Shown one piece after another: positions 1 through 9,097 of a stretch of DNA of 64,000 nt (position 1 is its first letter; the number at the start of each line of letters is the position of its first letter). The position numbers were made by a program, and so were the translations under genes. Below the pieces are notes generated by a model. The model did not search any database, was not told where the DNA came from, and was given only the letters and a program-made list of their open reading frames with translations. The stretch comes from Parahoeflea olei (GTDB taxonomy: Bacteria; Pseudomonadota; Alphaproteobacteria; Rhizobiales; Rhizobiaceae), in contig NZ_LQZT01000012.1 of NCBI RefSeq assembly GCF_001703635.1, forward strand, positions 124,001 to 188,000. Direction: 5' to 3'.

Positions 1-554
1 TAGGTCTGGCCGTCGCCGCTCGCAATCAGGGTTGCGACCCGGTCGCGGTGTTCGATGCGGCCAAGGACGGGGTCGGCCTCATTGGCCTCGGCCTCGTCGG
101 CGAAATAGATCCGGGTGTTAAGCCCCAGATTGATGCCGCGGGCGACGATCCAGACATTGATGTGCGGCGCCTGCAGACGGCCGTCGGGGAAGGGGACCCG
201 GCCGGGCTTGACGGTTTCGAAACGGAACACGCCGGTGTCGGGATCGGCGGCCGAGCGGGCCCAGCCGCAAAACGCCTCGGTGGCGCGGGCATGGTAGACG
301 CCGTCGGCGTCGGCCTGCCAGATCTCCACCAGCGCGTCCTTGAGCGGCGCGCCGCTGCCGTCGATGATCCGGCCTTCGAGCGTGATGCGCTGGCCCTTTG
401 TGGTGGCGCTGACCATGGTGGCGCCGAGATCGGCGGCGTAAACGCCTGTGATGCCGCAGACATTGGGGGTGAGCCCGATATGGACATAAGGTCCGGCGGT
501 CTGGGAGGGGGATTCCCGGAACGGATAGAGCGGCGGAAGCGTGGAGCCGGTCAT
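1..554 (-). CDS. pcaG: Protocatechuate 3,4-dioxygenase alpha subunit (3' end outside window)
   Basis: This is the alpha subunit of the intradiol dioxygenase that opens protocatechuate to 3-carboxy-cis,cis-muconate in the beta-ketoadipate pathway. The reading frame starts MTGSTLPPLYPFRESPSQT and is still open at the window edge, with 184 codons visible. It contains the family strings TAGPYVHIGL, GRIIDGSGAPL, EIWQADADG and LQAPHINVWI. As is normal for alpha chains, it lacks the full set of iron ligands carried by the beta chain. Its start is one base after the pcaH stop, so it is the third gene of pcaC-pcaH-pcaG. The C-terminus and anything downstream, such as pcaB, cannot be seen. Confidence 0.95.
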   Translation of the reverse strand, partial: MTGSTLPPLYPFRESPSQTAGPYVHIGLTPNVCGITGVYAADLGATMVSATTKGQRITLEGRIIDGSGAPLKDALVEIWQADADGVYHARATEAFCGWARSAADPDTGVFRFETVKPGRVPFPDGRLQAPHINVWIVARGINLGLNTRIYFADEAEANEADPVLGRIEHRDRVATLIASGDGQT

Positions 555-555
555 G

Positions 556-1296
556 TCAGTTGCCCTCCATCCGGTTATCGAACAGCGTCGAGCGGCTGCC
601 GCGCAGGACGATGTCGAAGCGGTAGGCGAGTGCATCCATCGGCACGCTCGCATTCATGTCGAGCCGGGCGGTCAATTGTGCGATCGCCTTCGGATCGTTG
701 ATGGTGCGCACGATCGGGCAGCGCGCGATCAGCGGATCGCCCTCGAAATACATTTGCGTGATCAGCCGCTGGGCGAAGCCGTGGCCGAAGACGGAGAAGT
801 GGATATGCGCCGGGCGCCAGTCGTTCGGCCCGTTCGGCCAGGGGTAAGGGCCGGGGCGGACGGTGCGGAAGTGATAGCCGCCCTTGTCGTCGGAGATCGT
901 GCGGCCGCAGCCGCCGAAATCCGGATCGAGCGGGGCGAGGTAACCGTCCTTCTTGTGGCGGTAGCGGCCGCCGGCATTGGCCTGCCAGAATTCGATCAGC
1001 ACATTGGGCACGGGCCGCCCGGCCTCGTCGAGCACGCGGCCGCCGACGATGATGCGTTCGCCGATGGCGCTCATGCCGGGGCGGGCGAAATTGAGCGTGA
1101 GATCGTTGTCGAGTGGCCCGAGCATATCGTGGCCGAACGCCGGTCCGGTGGTTTCCGAAAGGGTGTTGCCGAAAGCGACCAGCGGGCGGGCGGGCGAGCG
1201 CAGCACCGAGGTCTTGTAGTCGGGGGTGAGCGCCTTGGGATGCCAGGTCCTGTCGCGCGGGAAGAAGCCTGCAATCGGCGGCGGGTTCGCGCTCAT
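556..1296 (-). CDS. pcaH: Protocatechuate 3,4-dioxygenase beta subunit
   Basis: This is the iron-bearing beta subunit of protocatechuate 3,4-dioxygenase, 246 aa, normal for the family. The ferric ligands expected for the family are all visible: Tyr112 in GRYRHKKD, Tyr151 in [12 protein letters not shown], and His164 and His166 in PAHIHF. It forms an (alpha-beta)n complex with the PcaG encoded immediately downstream. Its ATG overlaps the pcaC stop as ATGA, which indicates translational coupling. Expression is probably activated by the divergent PcaQ. Confidence 0.97.
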   Translation of the reverse strand: MSANPPPIAGFFPRDRTWHPKALTPDYKTSVLRSPARPLVAFGNTLSETTGPAFGHDMLGPLDNDLTLNFARPGMSAIGERIIVGGRVLDEAGRPVPNVLIEFWQANAGGRYRHKKDGYLAPLDPDFGGCGRTISDDKGGYHFRTVRPGPYPWPNGPNDWRPAHIHFSVFGHGFAQRLITQMYFEGDPLIARCPIVRTINDPKAIAQLTARLDMNASVPMDALAYRFDIVLRGSRSTLFDNRMEGN

Positions 1297-1688
1297 GAGC
1301 GGTCTCCTTCGCGCGGACTGCGCATCTCGGACAGCGTGCGTTTGGCGATGCGGAAGGCGGTGTTGGCGGCGGGCACGCCGGCGTAGATCGCCACATGCAT
1401 CAGCGCCTCGCGAATGTCGCTTTCGCTGGCGCCGGTATTGGCGGTGGCGCGGATATGCATGGCGAGTTCCTCCTCGTGCCCCAAAGCCGCGAGCAGCGCG
1501 ATGGTGACCATCGAGCGCTCGCGATGGCTCCAGTCTCGGCGCGACCAGACCCGTTCCCAGGCGCCGGCGGTGATCAGGTCCTGAAACGGTGCGTCGAAAT
1601 CCGTGCCTGCTGCGGCGGCCGCGTCGACATGCGCGTCGCCCAGGACGGCGCGGCGGGTGCGCTCGCCCCTGGATATGCTGTCGGTCAT
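1293..1688 (-). CDS. pcaC: 4-carboxymuconolactone decarboxylase
   Basis: A 131-aa protein of the carboxymuconolactone decarboxylase fold, which converts 4-carboxymuconolactone to beta-ketoadipate enol-lactone two steps after PcaHG. The family strings [42 protein letters not shown] are present in order across residues 70-120. It is the first gene of the operon, with GAGGATCGG just before its ATG. In many rhizobia pcaD precedes pcaC. Here the divergent pcaQ follows after only 98 bp, so pcaD is absent from this position. Confidence 0.95.
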   Translation of the reverse strand: MTDSISRGERTRRAVLGDAHVDAAAAAGTDFDAPFQDLITAGAWERVWSRRDWSHRERSMVTIALLAALGHEEELAMHIRATANTGASESDIREALMHVAIYAGVPAANTAFRIAKRTLSEMRSPREGDRS

Positions 1689-1786
1689 CCGATCCTCCCC
1701 GATCTTCTGCCTCCCTGTCTCTAGTTTACATAGTGGAATGGAAATGAATAATGATTTTTTGAGGCTTTAATCATACCTGTATCGAT

Positions 1787-2704
1787 ATGGATATTTCGCG
1801 ACGCATCAAGATCCGCCATCTCGAAGCCTTTGTCGAAGTGGCGCGGCAGAAGAGCGTGGGCCGGGCGGCAATCACCCTGTCGCTGACACAGCCGGCAGTG
1901 ACACGCACCATCCGCGAACTCGAGGAGATCGTCGGCGCGGCGCTGATCGAGCGCGAGGGCCGCGGAATCCGGCTGTCGCACCAGGGCGAGGTGTTCCTGT
2001 CGCATGCGGGATCGGGTCTTGCCGCCGTGCGCGGCGGGATCGCAGCCCTCGCCAATGTGGCGACCGTCGCCGGCCCGCCGGTGCGGGTCGGCGCGCTGCC
2101 GACGGTCTCTGCCACGATCATGCCCGGCGCGGTCGCCGAATTCCTCGATTCCGGCTTCAAGAGCCCGCTCAGGGTGATCACCGGTGAAAACCGGGTGCTG
2201 CTCGACCAGTTGCGCAAGGGCGATCTCGATCTCGTCATGGGGCGCATGCCTGCGCCCGAGAACATGGTGAGCCTACGGTTCGAGCCGCTCTATCGCGACC
2301 GGGTGATCTTCGTCGTCTCCAGGACCCATCCGCTCGCCGGGCAGCGGCAGGTGACCGCCGACATTCTCGCCCGCCATCCGGTGCTTGTGCCGCCCGAAGG
2401 TTCGATCATCCATCCCTTCGTGGAGCGGCTGATGCTGGAACAGGGCATGGCGCGACCTGGGCGGGCGATCGAGACCGTGTCCGACAGTTTCGGCCGGGCC
2501 TATCTGAGGGCGAGCGACGCGATCTGGATCATTTCGCGCGGTGTGGTCGCGGCCGAGATCGCCTCGGGCGAGTTCGTGGAACTGCCGATCGACACCGGTT
2601 CGACCATGGGCGCGGTCGGGCTGATCACGCGCGAGACCGAGACCCCGCACGATGCCGCGGTGTTCTTTGCCGATCTGTTGCGCCGGCGCACGGCGGGCAA
2701 CTGA
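1787..2704 (+). CDS. pcaQ: LysR-type activator of the pca genes
   Basis: A 305-aa LysR-type transcriptional regulator. The N-terminal winged helix-turn-helix covers about residues 8-66 (IRHLEAFVEVARQKSVGRAA, then TQPAVTRTIRELEE), followed by the periplasmic-binding-like effector domain. The sequence and its position divergent from pcaCHG match PcaQ, the rhizobial activator that responds to beta-carboxy-muconate-type intermediates. The 98-bp intergenic stretch is AT-rich and must hold both promoters. I could not place an unambiguous copy of the published PcaQ operator ATAACC-N4-GGTTAA. Confidence 0.9.
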   Translation: MDISRRIKIRHLEAFVEVARQKSVGRAAITLSLTQPAVTRTIRELEEIVGAALIEREGRGIRLSHQGEVFLSHAGSGLAAVRGGIAALANVATVAGPPVRVGALPTVSATIMPGAVAEFLDSGFKSPLRVITGENRVLLDQLRKGDLDLVMGRMPAPENMVSLRFEPLYRDRVIFVVSRTHPLAGQRQVTADILARHPVLVPPEGSIIHPFVERLMLEQGMARPGRAIETVSDSFGRAYLRASDAIWIISRGVVAAEIASGEFVELPIDTGSTMGAVGLITRETETPHDAAVFFADLLRRRTAGN

Positions 2705-2730
2705 CCTAACCGGGCCGCGCGCATTTTGAC

Positions 2731-2747
2731 TTTCGTTTCTTTCGTTT
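2731..2747 (+). promoter_or_regulatory. Candidate DeoR-family operator (tandem TTTCGTTT)
   Basis: Two direct repeats of TTTCGTTT are separated by a single C, at 2731-2738 and 2740-2747. They lie 43 bp before the start of the DeoR/GlpR-type gene. Direct repeats of this TTTCGTTT type are typical operators of alphaproteobacterial DeoR-family repressors, so autoregulation is the simplest reading. The repeats are seen; the function is inferred. Confidence 0.55.
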
Positions 2748-2789
2748 TAATCTCTGGACGAACGCAACGCCTCCCGGATTCGCCGCCCC

Positions 2790-3569
2790 ATGTTTCTCGC
2801 GCCGCGCCATGCCGAAATCATCGACCTTGCCCGCACCGAGGGCCGCGTGCTGGTCGAGGACCTGGCGGCGCGGTTCGAGGTCACGCCGCAGACCATCCGC
2901 AAGGACCTGAACGACCTGTGCGACCGGCAATTGCTGATGCGCATCCATGGCGGGGCGGTGCTGCCGTCGGGCACGCAGAATCTCGAATATGCCCAGCGCG
3001 GCAAGATCGCAGCGGCCGAGAAGGCTGCGATCGGCGAGGCGGCGGCGGCGCTCATTCCCGACAATGCGTCGCTGTTCATCAATATCGGCACCACCACCGA
3101 GGCGGTGAGCCAGGCGCTGCTGAGGCACGGGCGGCTGATGATCATCACCAACAACATCAATGTCGCCAACCGGATGCGGCCTTTCGCGCAGTTCGAGGTG
3201 GTGATCGCCGGCGGCGTGGTGCGCGCCTCCGACGGTGGCATCGTCGGCGAGGCGGCGGTCGATTTCATCCGCCAGTTCAAGGTCGACTATGCCGTGATCG
3301 GCGCCTCCGCGATCGACCGCGACGGGGCGCTGCTCGATTATGATTTCCGCGAGGTCAAGGTCGCGCAGGCGATCATCGCCAATGCGCGGCATGTGATCCT
3401 GGTGGCCGATTCCACCAAGTTCGAGCGCACCGCGCCCGTCCGGATCGGCCATCTCGAGCAGGTCGACACCTTCGTCACCGACCGCTGCCCCGACGAGGCA
3501 ATCCGCCGGATCTGCCGCGACTGCGAGGTCGAGCTGGTCGAGACCATGCGCCGGCCCGAGCCAGGCTAA
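2790..3569 (+). CDS. DeoR/GlpR-family transcriptional regulator
   Basis: A 259-aa repressor of the DeoR family. An N-terminal winged helix covers about residues 5-58, including VEDLAARFEVTPQTIRKDLNDL and the family signature LMRIHGGAV. A sugar-phosphate-sensing DeoRC domain follows, with GTTTEAV, ITNNINVA, GGVVRASDGGIVGEA and DYAVIGASAID. It is closest in look to GlpR, but no glycerol or sugar catabolic gene is adjacent, so its target is unknown. Its stop overlaps the stop of the convergent P5C-reductase-like gene by 4 bp. Confidence 0.88.
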   Translation: MFLAPRHAEIIDLARTEGRVLVEDLAARFEVTPQTIRKDLNDLCDRQLLMRIHGGAVLPSGTQNLEYAQRGKIAAAEKAAIGEAAAALIPDNASLFINIGTTTEAVSQALLRHGRLMIITNNINVANRMRPFAQFEVVIAGGVVRASDGGIVGEAAVDFIRQFKVDYAVIGASAIDRDGALLDYDFREVKVAQAIIANARHVILVADSTKFERTAPVRIGHLEQVDTFVTDRCPDEAIRRICRDCEVELVETMRRPEPG

Positions 3570-4363
3570 ACCGGCTCGCGCGCCTGGCGCACCGCGGCGT
3601 CGAGACCCTTTGCGATCCGCTCGGGGATTTCCAGTCTGCGCATCTCCTCGAGCCCCGCGGCGGTGGTCCCGGCATAGGCGATCATCTGCTCGACATGATC
3701 GGCCGGCGTGTCGGCGCCGTGGGCGAGCATGGCGCCCGAGGCGAAAAACAGCTGCCGCACCGCCCGCTCGGCGATGGCCGGGGCGATGCCCGCGCCGGTG
3801 GCATAGTCGATCATCGCCTGGGCATAAAGCGCCACGAAGCCCGGCACCGGCCCGGTCAGCGCGGTGAAGGTGTCGATCTGGGCTTCCTCGCCGACCTCGT
3901 CGGTCTGTCCGCAGGCTTCGAACAGAGCGGTCACGCAGGCGCGGTCGTCCGCATTGACGGCACTGGTGGCGACCCAGGGACTGTAGGCGAGGCCGATGGC
4001 GGCGGCGGGGCTGGTCATGGCCCGGACGATGCGTCCCGAGCCGGTCGCTTCTTCCAGCCTGTCGGTCGTGACGCCCGCCATCACCGATATCACCAGGCGG
4101 TCGGGCATCGACAGCGACAGCCCGGGTAGCGCTGCGGGCGGGAGGCAGAGCACGACGATCTCGCAGGCTGCGGCAAGCTCTGCCACGTCGGTGGTGACTG
4201 TCACCTCTGTAAACTGCTCGAGGCCCGCGCGCGATCCGCTGCGGTTGCAGATCCAGAGGTCGGCGGCGCTGACCGCGCCCCTGTCGATCAGCGCCTGCGC
4301 GATGGCCCTGCCGAGCATGCCCGATCCGCCGATGATGCCTGTCGGTCGCGCGATCTGCGCCAT
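3566..4363 (-). CDS. Pyrroline-5-carboxylate reductase-like protein
   Basis: A 265-aa NAD(P)-binding protein of the ProC superfamily. The Rossmann motif is GIIGGSGMLGRAIAQALI near residue 9, with IVVLCLPPAALPGL about residue 75 and VISVMAGVTTDRLEE near 95. Classical ProC has GGGNMA where this protein has GGSGML, and other active-site strings are divergent, so a different imino-acid or amino-acid substrate is possible. I chose the ATG at 4363 because AAGGAGG lies 8 bp upstream; the reading frame continues 14 codons further up without a ribosome site. Confidence 0.75.
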   Translation of the reverse strand: MAQIARPTGIIGGSGMLGRAIAQALIDRGAVSAADLWICNRSGSRAGLEQFTEVTVTTDVAELAAACEIVVLCLPPAALPGLSLSMPDRLVISVMAGVTTDRLEEATGSGRIVRAMTSPAAAIGLAYSPWVATSAVNADDRACVTALFEACGQTDEVGEEAQIDTFTALTGPVPGFVALYAQAMIDYATGAGIAPAIAERAVRQLFFASGAMLAHGADTPADHVEQMIAYAGTTAAGLEEMRRLEIPERIAKGLDAAVRQAREPV

Positions 4364-4794
4364 GGCCCCGTCCTCCTTGCGTTTCAGGCCGCCCTCCCGG
4401 CACACCCCGGGGCAGATTATCCGGATTCGGCCGCTCCAACACCCGCTTGGGACGCTTTCGGGGGAATGTCGGCTAGGGGCGCCGCTCTCTCGCCTTTAAG
4501 GCGCTGAAAATGCGGAGCAAATCGTCCGGTCTCTCGCCTTTTAACGGTTTTGCCGATCCCGTATCAACACATCGCTGTCATGCTGAAGATGTTGCCGCGA
4601 TGTCACCCGCCGGCGTTGCACTTGGATCGGCGCGGTGAAAATGCGAGAACAATCCTTTTTGTTGTCACGGTTGCCATTATATACCGGGGGTGATGGCGCC
4701 CGACCCTGAACCAAGGCCCGTTCCCGTTCGCCTTCCCCCCGCGTGACCTCCGGCCCGGGGCTTCGCGCGGATCCTATTTGAGAGCAGGTATTTT
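4364..4794. other. Intergenic promoter region between divergent ProC-like and RND genes
   Basis: A 431-bp stretch with no convincing gene. It must contain the promoters for the ProC-like gene (leftward) and the RND operon (rightward). A short direct repeat CTCTCGCCTTT occurs near 4488 and 4532. The AT-rich patch ATTATATACC near 4675-4684 is the best -10-like sequence for the pump. I see no adjacent regulator gene or clear palindromic operator. Confidence 0.5.
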
Positions 4795-5946
4795 ATGGCC
4801 AAGCCAAGGTTTCACACGGTCGCTGCCTTTGTCGTGTTCGCGGTCGCGGCGGCATGGGTGCTGACGGGCGATTTTTCCGCCATCGGCAGCGATGCGAAGA
4901 CGCCCGATGGGGCGGAGGCCACGTCCGAAACAGCGACACCGGAGCCGGAGCAGCCAAAGCTGCTGCGCACCGTCGCCGTGGCCGAGCCGGAATTCATGGC
5001 GCACAACCGGATCATCAGGATTTCGGGCGTGACCGCGCCTGACAAGCGCACCACGCTTGCCACCCGCAGCGCCGGGATTCTGGGCGAACTCAAGGTCGAG
5101 AAGGGAGACCGGGTCAAGGCCGGCGATGTGGTGCTGGTGCTCGACGGAGCGGAAAAGGCCGCGATGGTGGAGACCGCCCGCGCGCTTCTCGACCAGCGTC
5201 TCAAGGAATCCGACAATATCGACCGCCTTGCCAAGGACGGCATTGCCCCGCAAACCCAGATCGATAGCGCCCGCTCGGCGCTGGCCTCGGCTCGGTCGCA
5301 ACTCGAGGCGGCGCAGGCCGATGTCGACCGGCTGACGGTGGTGGCGCCTTTCTCGGGCGTGATCGACCAGGTGATGGTGGAAGAGGGCAGCTGGCTGCCG
5401 TCGGGCGAGGCGGCCGCCGTGCTTTTGCAACTCGATCCGGTGCTGGCCAAGGGCGAAGTCAGCGAGCGCGAGATCGCCCATGTCGAGGTCGGCAGCGAAG
5501 CGGACGTGCGCCTGATTAGCGGCGAGGTGGTGTCGGGGCGGGTCCGGCATGTGAGCCTTGAGGCGACCACCGGCACCCGCACCTACCCGGTCGAGGTGGA
5601 GATTGCCAATCCCGACAATCTGGTTCCCGCCGGCATGACCGCAGAGATCATGATCAAGGCCGAAACCGTCACCGCGGTGCGGCTGCCGCGGTCGGTGGTC
5701 ACGCTCGATGCGGACGGCAATCTCGGCCTGCGCATTCTCAAGCCCGATTCCACCGTCGGCTTCGTGCCGATCGACCTGATCGACGATTCCGCCGAAGGCC
5801 TCGTGCTCGGCGGCGTTCCCGAGGACGCGAAGATCATCGTCGCCGGCCAGGACCTGGTCAAGGAAGGCGACACCGTCAATGCCGTGCCCGCCGAAGGCCG
5901 CCTCTCCGAGGGCGCGACGGCACACCTGACGGGGACCTCCAAATGA
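4795..5946 (+). CDS. RND efflux periplasmic adaptor subunit (membrane fusion protein)
   Basis: A 383-aa membrane fusion protein linking an RND inner-membrane pump to an outer-membrane channel. A single N-terminal membrane anchor is at about residues 8-24. The lipoyl half-motifs are AGILGELKVEKGDRVKAGDVVLVLDGAEK and VVAPFSGVIDQVMVEEGSW, separated by an alpha-hairpin of about 60 residues. Beta-barrel and membrane-proximal domains follow. There is no lipobox, so it is probably anchored by the helix rather than by lipid. It overlaps the pump gene by 4 bp (ATGA). No outer-membrane factor gene is adjacent, so a shared TolC-like channel is likely. Confidence 0.92.
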   Translation: MAKPRFHTVAAFVVFAVAAAWVLTGDFSAIGSDAKTPDGAEATSETATPEPEQPKLLRTVAVAEPEFMAHNRIIRISGVTAPDKRTTLATRSAGILGELKVEKGDRVKAGDVVLVLDGAEKAAMVETARALLDQRLKESDNIDRLAKDGIAPQTQIDSARSALASARSQLEAAQADVDRLTVVAPFSGVIDQVMVEEGSWLPSGEAAAVLLQLDPVLAKGEVSEREIAHVEVGSEADVRLISGEVVSGRVRHVSLEATTGTRTYPVEVEIANPDNLVPAGMTAEIMIKAETVTAVRLPRSVVTLDADGNLGLRILKPDSTVGFVPIDLIDDSAEGLVLGGVPEDAKIIVAGQDLVKEGDTVNAVPAEGRLSEGATAHLTGTSK

Positions 5947-8900
5947 ATTTCGTCGATGTCGCCATTCGCAATGCGCGGCTGACGATCGCGGTTCTCTTGT
6001 TTCTCATCATTGCCGGGTCGATGGCCTATGTCTCGATCCCCAAGGAAGCGGAGCCGGACGTCAAGATCCCGATCATCTATGTGAGCCTGACCTATCAGGG
6101 GATCTCGCCCGAGGATTCGGAGCGGCTGCTGCTGCGCCCGGTCGAGACCAAGCTCAAGAACGTGACCGGCATCAAGGAGATGCGCTCGACCGCCTATCAG
6201 GGCGGCGGCAATGTGGTGATCGAGTTCATGGCCGGGGCCGACCTCGCCAAGGCGCTCGACGACGTGCGCAACAAGGTCTCAGACGCCAAGCCGGACCTGC
6301 CCACGGGCGCGGAGGAGCCGACGGTCAACGAGGTCAATATCTCGGAATTCCCGGTGCTGGTGGTGACGCTGTCGGGCGATGTGCCCGAGCGGGCGCTGAC
6401 GCGCGCGGCGCGCGAGCTGCGCGACCGGATCGAGGAAGTCAACGGCGTTCTCGACGCGGCGCTGCAGGGCGCGCGCGACGATCTGGTCGAGGTGATCATC
6501 GATCCGGTGAAGCTGTCGTCCTACGGCATGCAGCTCGACCAGCTGATCGCCGGCGTCAACGCCTCGAATTCGGTCGTCGCCGCCGGCGCGCTCGAGGGCG
6601 AGGAGGGGCGCTACGCGGTCAAGGTGCCGCTTTTGATCGAAACCGTCGAGGATGTGGCCAACCTGCCGATCATCGCCGGCTCCAATGCCGTGGTGCGCGC
6701 CCGCGATCTCGCCACCATCCGCTCGACCTTCAAGGATGCCGAGACCGTCACCCGGCTCGACGGCCGCTCGGCAATCGCCATCGAAGTGTCCAAGCGCACC
6801 GGCGCGAACCTGATCGAGACCGTCGATGCGGTCAAGGCAGTCGCCGAAGACTTCAAGTCGTTGCTGCCGGAGGGCGCTTCGATCGGATTCAGCCAGGACA
6901 AGTCGACCTCGATCCGGCAGCTGCTCGGCGATTTGCAGAATTCGGTGCTGACGGCGGTGATCCTGGTCTTCATCGTCATTCTCTACTCGCTGTCGGGGCG
7001 CGCCTCGCTGCTGATCGGCTTTGCCATTCCCGCTTCGTTCCTGATGGGCATCCTGGCGCTGCAGCTCTCGGGCCTGACGGTCAATATCGTGGTCCTGTTC
7101 AGCCTGATCCTGGCGGTGGGCATGCTGGTCGATGACGCCATCATCGTCACCGAATTTGCCGAACGGCGCATGTCGGAGGGCATGGACCGGCGCGAGGCGT
7201 TTTCGCTCGCGGCCAAGCGCATGGCCGGGCCGGTGGTGGCCGCGACGCTGACCCGCGTGGCGGCATTCTCGCCGCTTCTGTTCTGGCCCGGCGTGGTCGG
7301 TGAATTCATGAAATACATGCCGATCACGCTGATTGCGACGCTGTCGGCCTCGCTGCTTTATGCGCTGGTGTTCACGCCCACGCTCGGTGCGATGTTCGCC
7401 AAGCCGACGATCGAGGCAGGCCAGAAGCGCGATGGGCTCTACATGAAGTTCGTGAGCCGCGCCGTGCGCCATCCCTTCATCGTCGTGGCCTTCACGATCG
7501 TGGCGCTGGTCGTGGTGCCGCTGGCCTATGGCAAATTCGGCAAGGGCGTCGAGTTCTTCCCCAGCGTCGAACCCGACTACGGGCTTCTCTATGTCCACGC
7601 CCGCGGCAATCTCTCGCTCGAGGAAAAGGACGCAGCCGTGCGCGCGGTCGAAAAGCGGCTCCTGGGCTGGCCGGGCCTGACCAGCGTCTACACCCGCGTG
7701 GGCAAGGTCGGCGGCGGCGGCAGCGATGTCGCCGAGGACGTGGTCGGTGTCATCCAGTACGAGTTCGTCGACTGGCGCGAGCGCAAGCCGGCCGGCGAGA
7801 TCCTCGACGACTTCCGCCGCGAACTGGTGGGCTTCCCCGGCGTGGATATCGAAGTGCTGGTGCCCGAAGGCGGGCCGCCGACCGGCAAGGCGATCCAGAT
7901 CCGGCTCTCCGCGGCCAATCCGGAAGGACTTCCGGATGTGGCGCGCAAGGTGGCGGCACAGCTCGAGGCCACGCCCGGCGTGATCGACGTCTCCGACGGC
8001 TTGCCGCCGCCCGGGATCGACTGGGAGATCAAGGTCGACCGTTCGGTCGCGGCACGTTACGGCATCGGCCCCTCGGCGGTCGGCACCGTGGTCCAACTGG
8101 TCACCACCGGCCTCAAGCTCACCGATTACCGGCCTGCCGGCGCCGACGATGCCGTCGACATCCGGCTCAGGCTGCCCGAGGACCGGCGGACGCTCTCGAC
8201 GCTGGACGATCTGAGGATCGAGACCAGCCACGGGTCCGTGCCGATCTCCAATTTCGTGACCCGCGAACCGGCGGTCAGCACCGGTACGCTCACCCGCATC
8301 GACGGGGTGCGCACCATCACCGTGCAGGCGGGCATCGCCGAAGGGCTTCAGGCCGACGCGGTGCGGCGCGGCATCGTCCAGGAGCTGGAAAAGGCCAATC
8401 TCAACGAGCTCGGCATCCGCTGGAAGCTCGCGGGCGAGGACGAGGAGCAGAAGGCTGCCGGCGCCTTCCTGAGCAAGGCCTTCGGGGCGGCGATCTTCCT
8501 GATCTTCATCGTGCTGCTGGCCCATTTCAACAGGTTCCTGTCGGTGGCGCTGGTGCTGTCGGCGGTGGTGATGTCCACCATCGGCGTGCTGCTGGGTCTC
8601 ATCATCATGGGCCAGCCCTTCGTCGTCGTCATGACCGGCATCGGCATCATCGCGCTGGCGGGCGTGGTGGTGAACAACAACATCGTGCTGATCGACACCT
8701 ACGACCACCTGCGCCGGGAGGGCAGCGACAAGCTCGACGCCATTCTGGAGACCTGCCGCGAGCGTGCGCGTCCCGTGCTGCTGACGGCGATCACCGCCAT
8801 TCTCGGCGTGCTGCCGATCGCCTTCGGGCTGAACCTCGAACTGCTTTCGCACGAGACCACCTATGGGGCGCCTTCGACCCAGTGGTGGGTGTCGCTGTCG

Positions 8901-9083
8901 AGCGCGATCGTGTTCGGCCTCGCCTTCTCGACCATCCTCACGCTGGTGGTGACACCGTCGCTGCTGATGATCGTCACGCGCTCGAAGAACTCGAAGGTGA
9001 CGGCCTGGTGGCAGCGGATGAAGGCGCGCGTCGGGCTTGGCGGCAAGGCGAAAGCCGCGGGAACGCCCGAAGCGGCGGAATAG
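5943..9083 (+). CDS. RND efflux pump permease (HAE1/AcrB type)
   Basis: A 1046-aa inner-membrane proton/drug antiporter, full length for the RND superfamily. Twelve membrane segments are expected, with two large periplasmic loops. The proton-relay aspartates are visible in TM4 as GMLVDDAIIVTEFAERR. The first repeat opens with NARLTIAVLLFLIIAGSMAY and the second half has GIIALAGVVVNNNIVLIDTY. It is translated with its adaptor. The substrate cannot be told from sequence; the gene ends in a hairpin shared with the convergent SLAC1-type gene. Confidence 0.93.
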   Translation: MNFVDVAIRNARLTIAVLLFLIIAGSMAYVSIPKEAEPDVKIPIIYVSLTYQGISPEDSERLLLRPVETKLKNVTGIKEMRSTAYQGGGNVVIEFMAGADLAKALDDVRNKVSDAKPDLPTGAEEPTVNEVNISEFPVLVVTLSGDVPERALTRAARELRDRIEEVNGVLDAALQGARDDLVEVIIDPVKLSSYGMQLDQLIAGVNASNSVVAAGALEGEEGRYAVKVPLLIETVEDVANLPIIAGSNAVVRARDLATIRSTFKDAETVTRLDGRSAIAIEVSKRTGANLIETVDAVKAVAEDFKSLLPEGASIGFSQDKSTSIRQLLGDLQNSVLTAVILVFIVILYSLSGRASLLIGFAIPASFLMGILALQLSGLTVNIVVLFSLILAVGMLVDDAIIVTEFAERRMSEGMDRREAFSLAAKRMAGPVVAATLTRVAAFSPLLFWPGVVGEFMKYMPITLIATLSASLLYALVFTPTLGAMFAKPTIEAGQKRDGLYMKFVSRAVRHPFIVVAFTIVALVVVPLAYGKFGKGVEFFPSVEPDYGLLYVHARGNLSLEEKDAAVRAVEKRLLGWPGLTSVYTRVGKVGGGGSDVAEDVVGVIQYEFVDWRERKPAGEILDDFRRELVGFPGVDIEVLVPEGGPPTGKAIQIRLSAANPEGLPDVARKVAAQLEATPGVIDVSDGLPPPGIDWEIKVDRSVAARYGIGPSAVGTVVQLVTTGLKLTDYRPAGADDAVDIRLRLPEDRRTLSTLDDLRIETSHGSVPISNFVTREPAVSTGTLTRIDGVRTITVQAGIAEGLQADAVRRGIVQELEKANLNELGIRWKLAGEDEEQKAAGAFLSKAFGAAIFLIFIVLLAHFNRFLSVALVLSAVVMSTIGVLLGLIIMGQPFVVVMTGIGIIALAGVVVNNNIVLIDTYDHLRREGSDKLDAILETCRERARPVLLTAITAILGVLPIAFGLNLELLSHETTYGAPSTQWWVSLSSAIVFGLAFSTILTLVVTPSLLMIVTRSKNSKVTAWWQRMKARVGLGGKAKAAGTPEAAE

Positions 9084-9097
9084 CGCTCCGCTATTCC
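9077..9097. terminator. Hairpin between convergent RND and SLAC1-type genes
   Basis: A perfect 9-bp inverted repeat GGAATAGCG-CTC-CGCTATTCC spans the stop codons of both convergent genes. It lacks a clear T-tract on either side, so it may act as a weak bidirectional terminator or mRNA 3' stabiliser. Confidence 0.5.

Noticed and set aside
1689-1786. PcaQ binding site ATAACC-N4-GGTTAA
   Set aside because: I searched the pcaQ-pcaC gap by eye and found only loose resemblances, so I report none.
2706-4442. 578-codon frame antisense to the DeoR gene and overlapping the ProC-like gene
   Set aside because: Low-complexity Arg/Asp-rich translation with no motif; both real genes have strong family signatures.
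6279-8852. Very long open frame (857 codons) antisense to the RND pump
   Set aside because: It mirrors codon phase of the GC-rich RND gene, shows repetitive His/Gln/Arg-rich low-complexity sequence and no domain.
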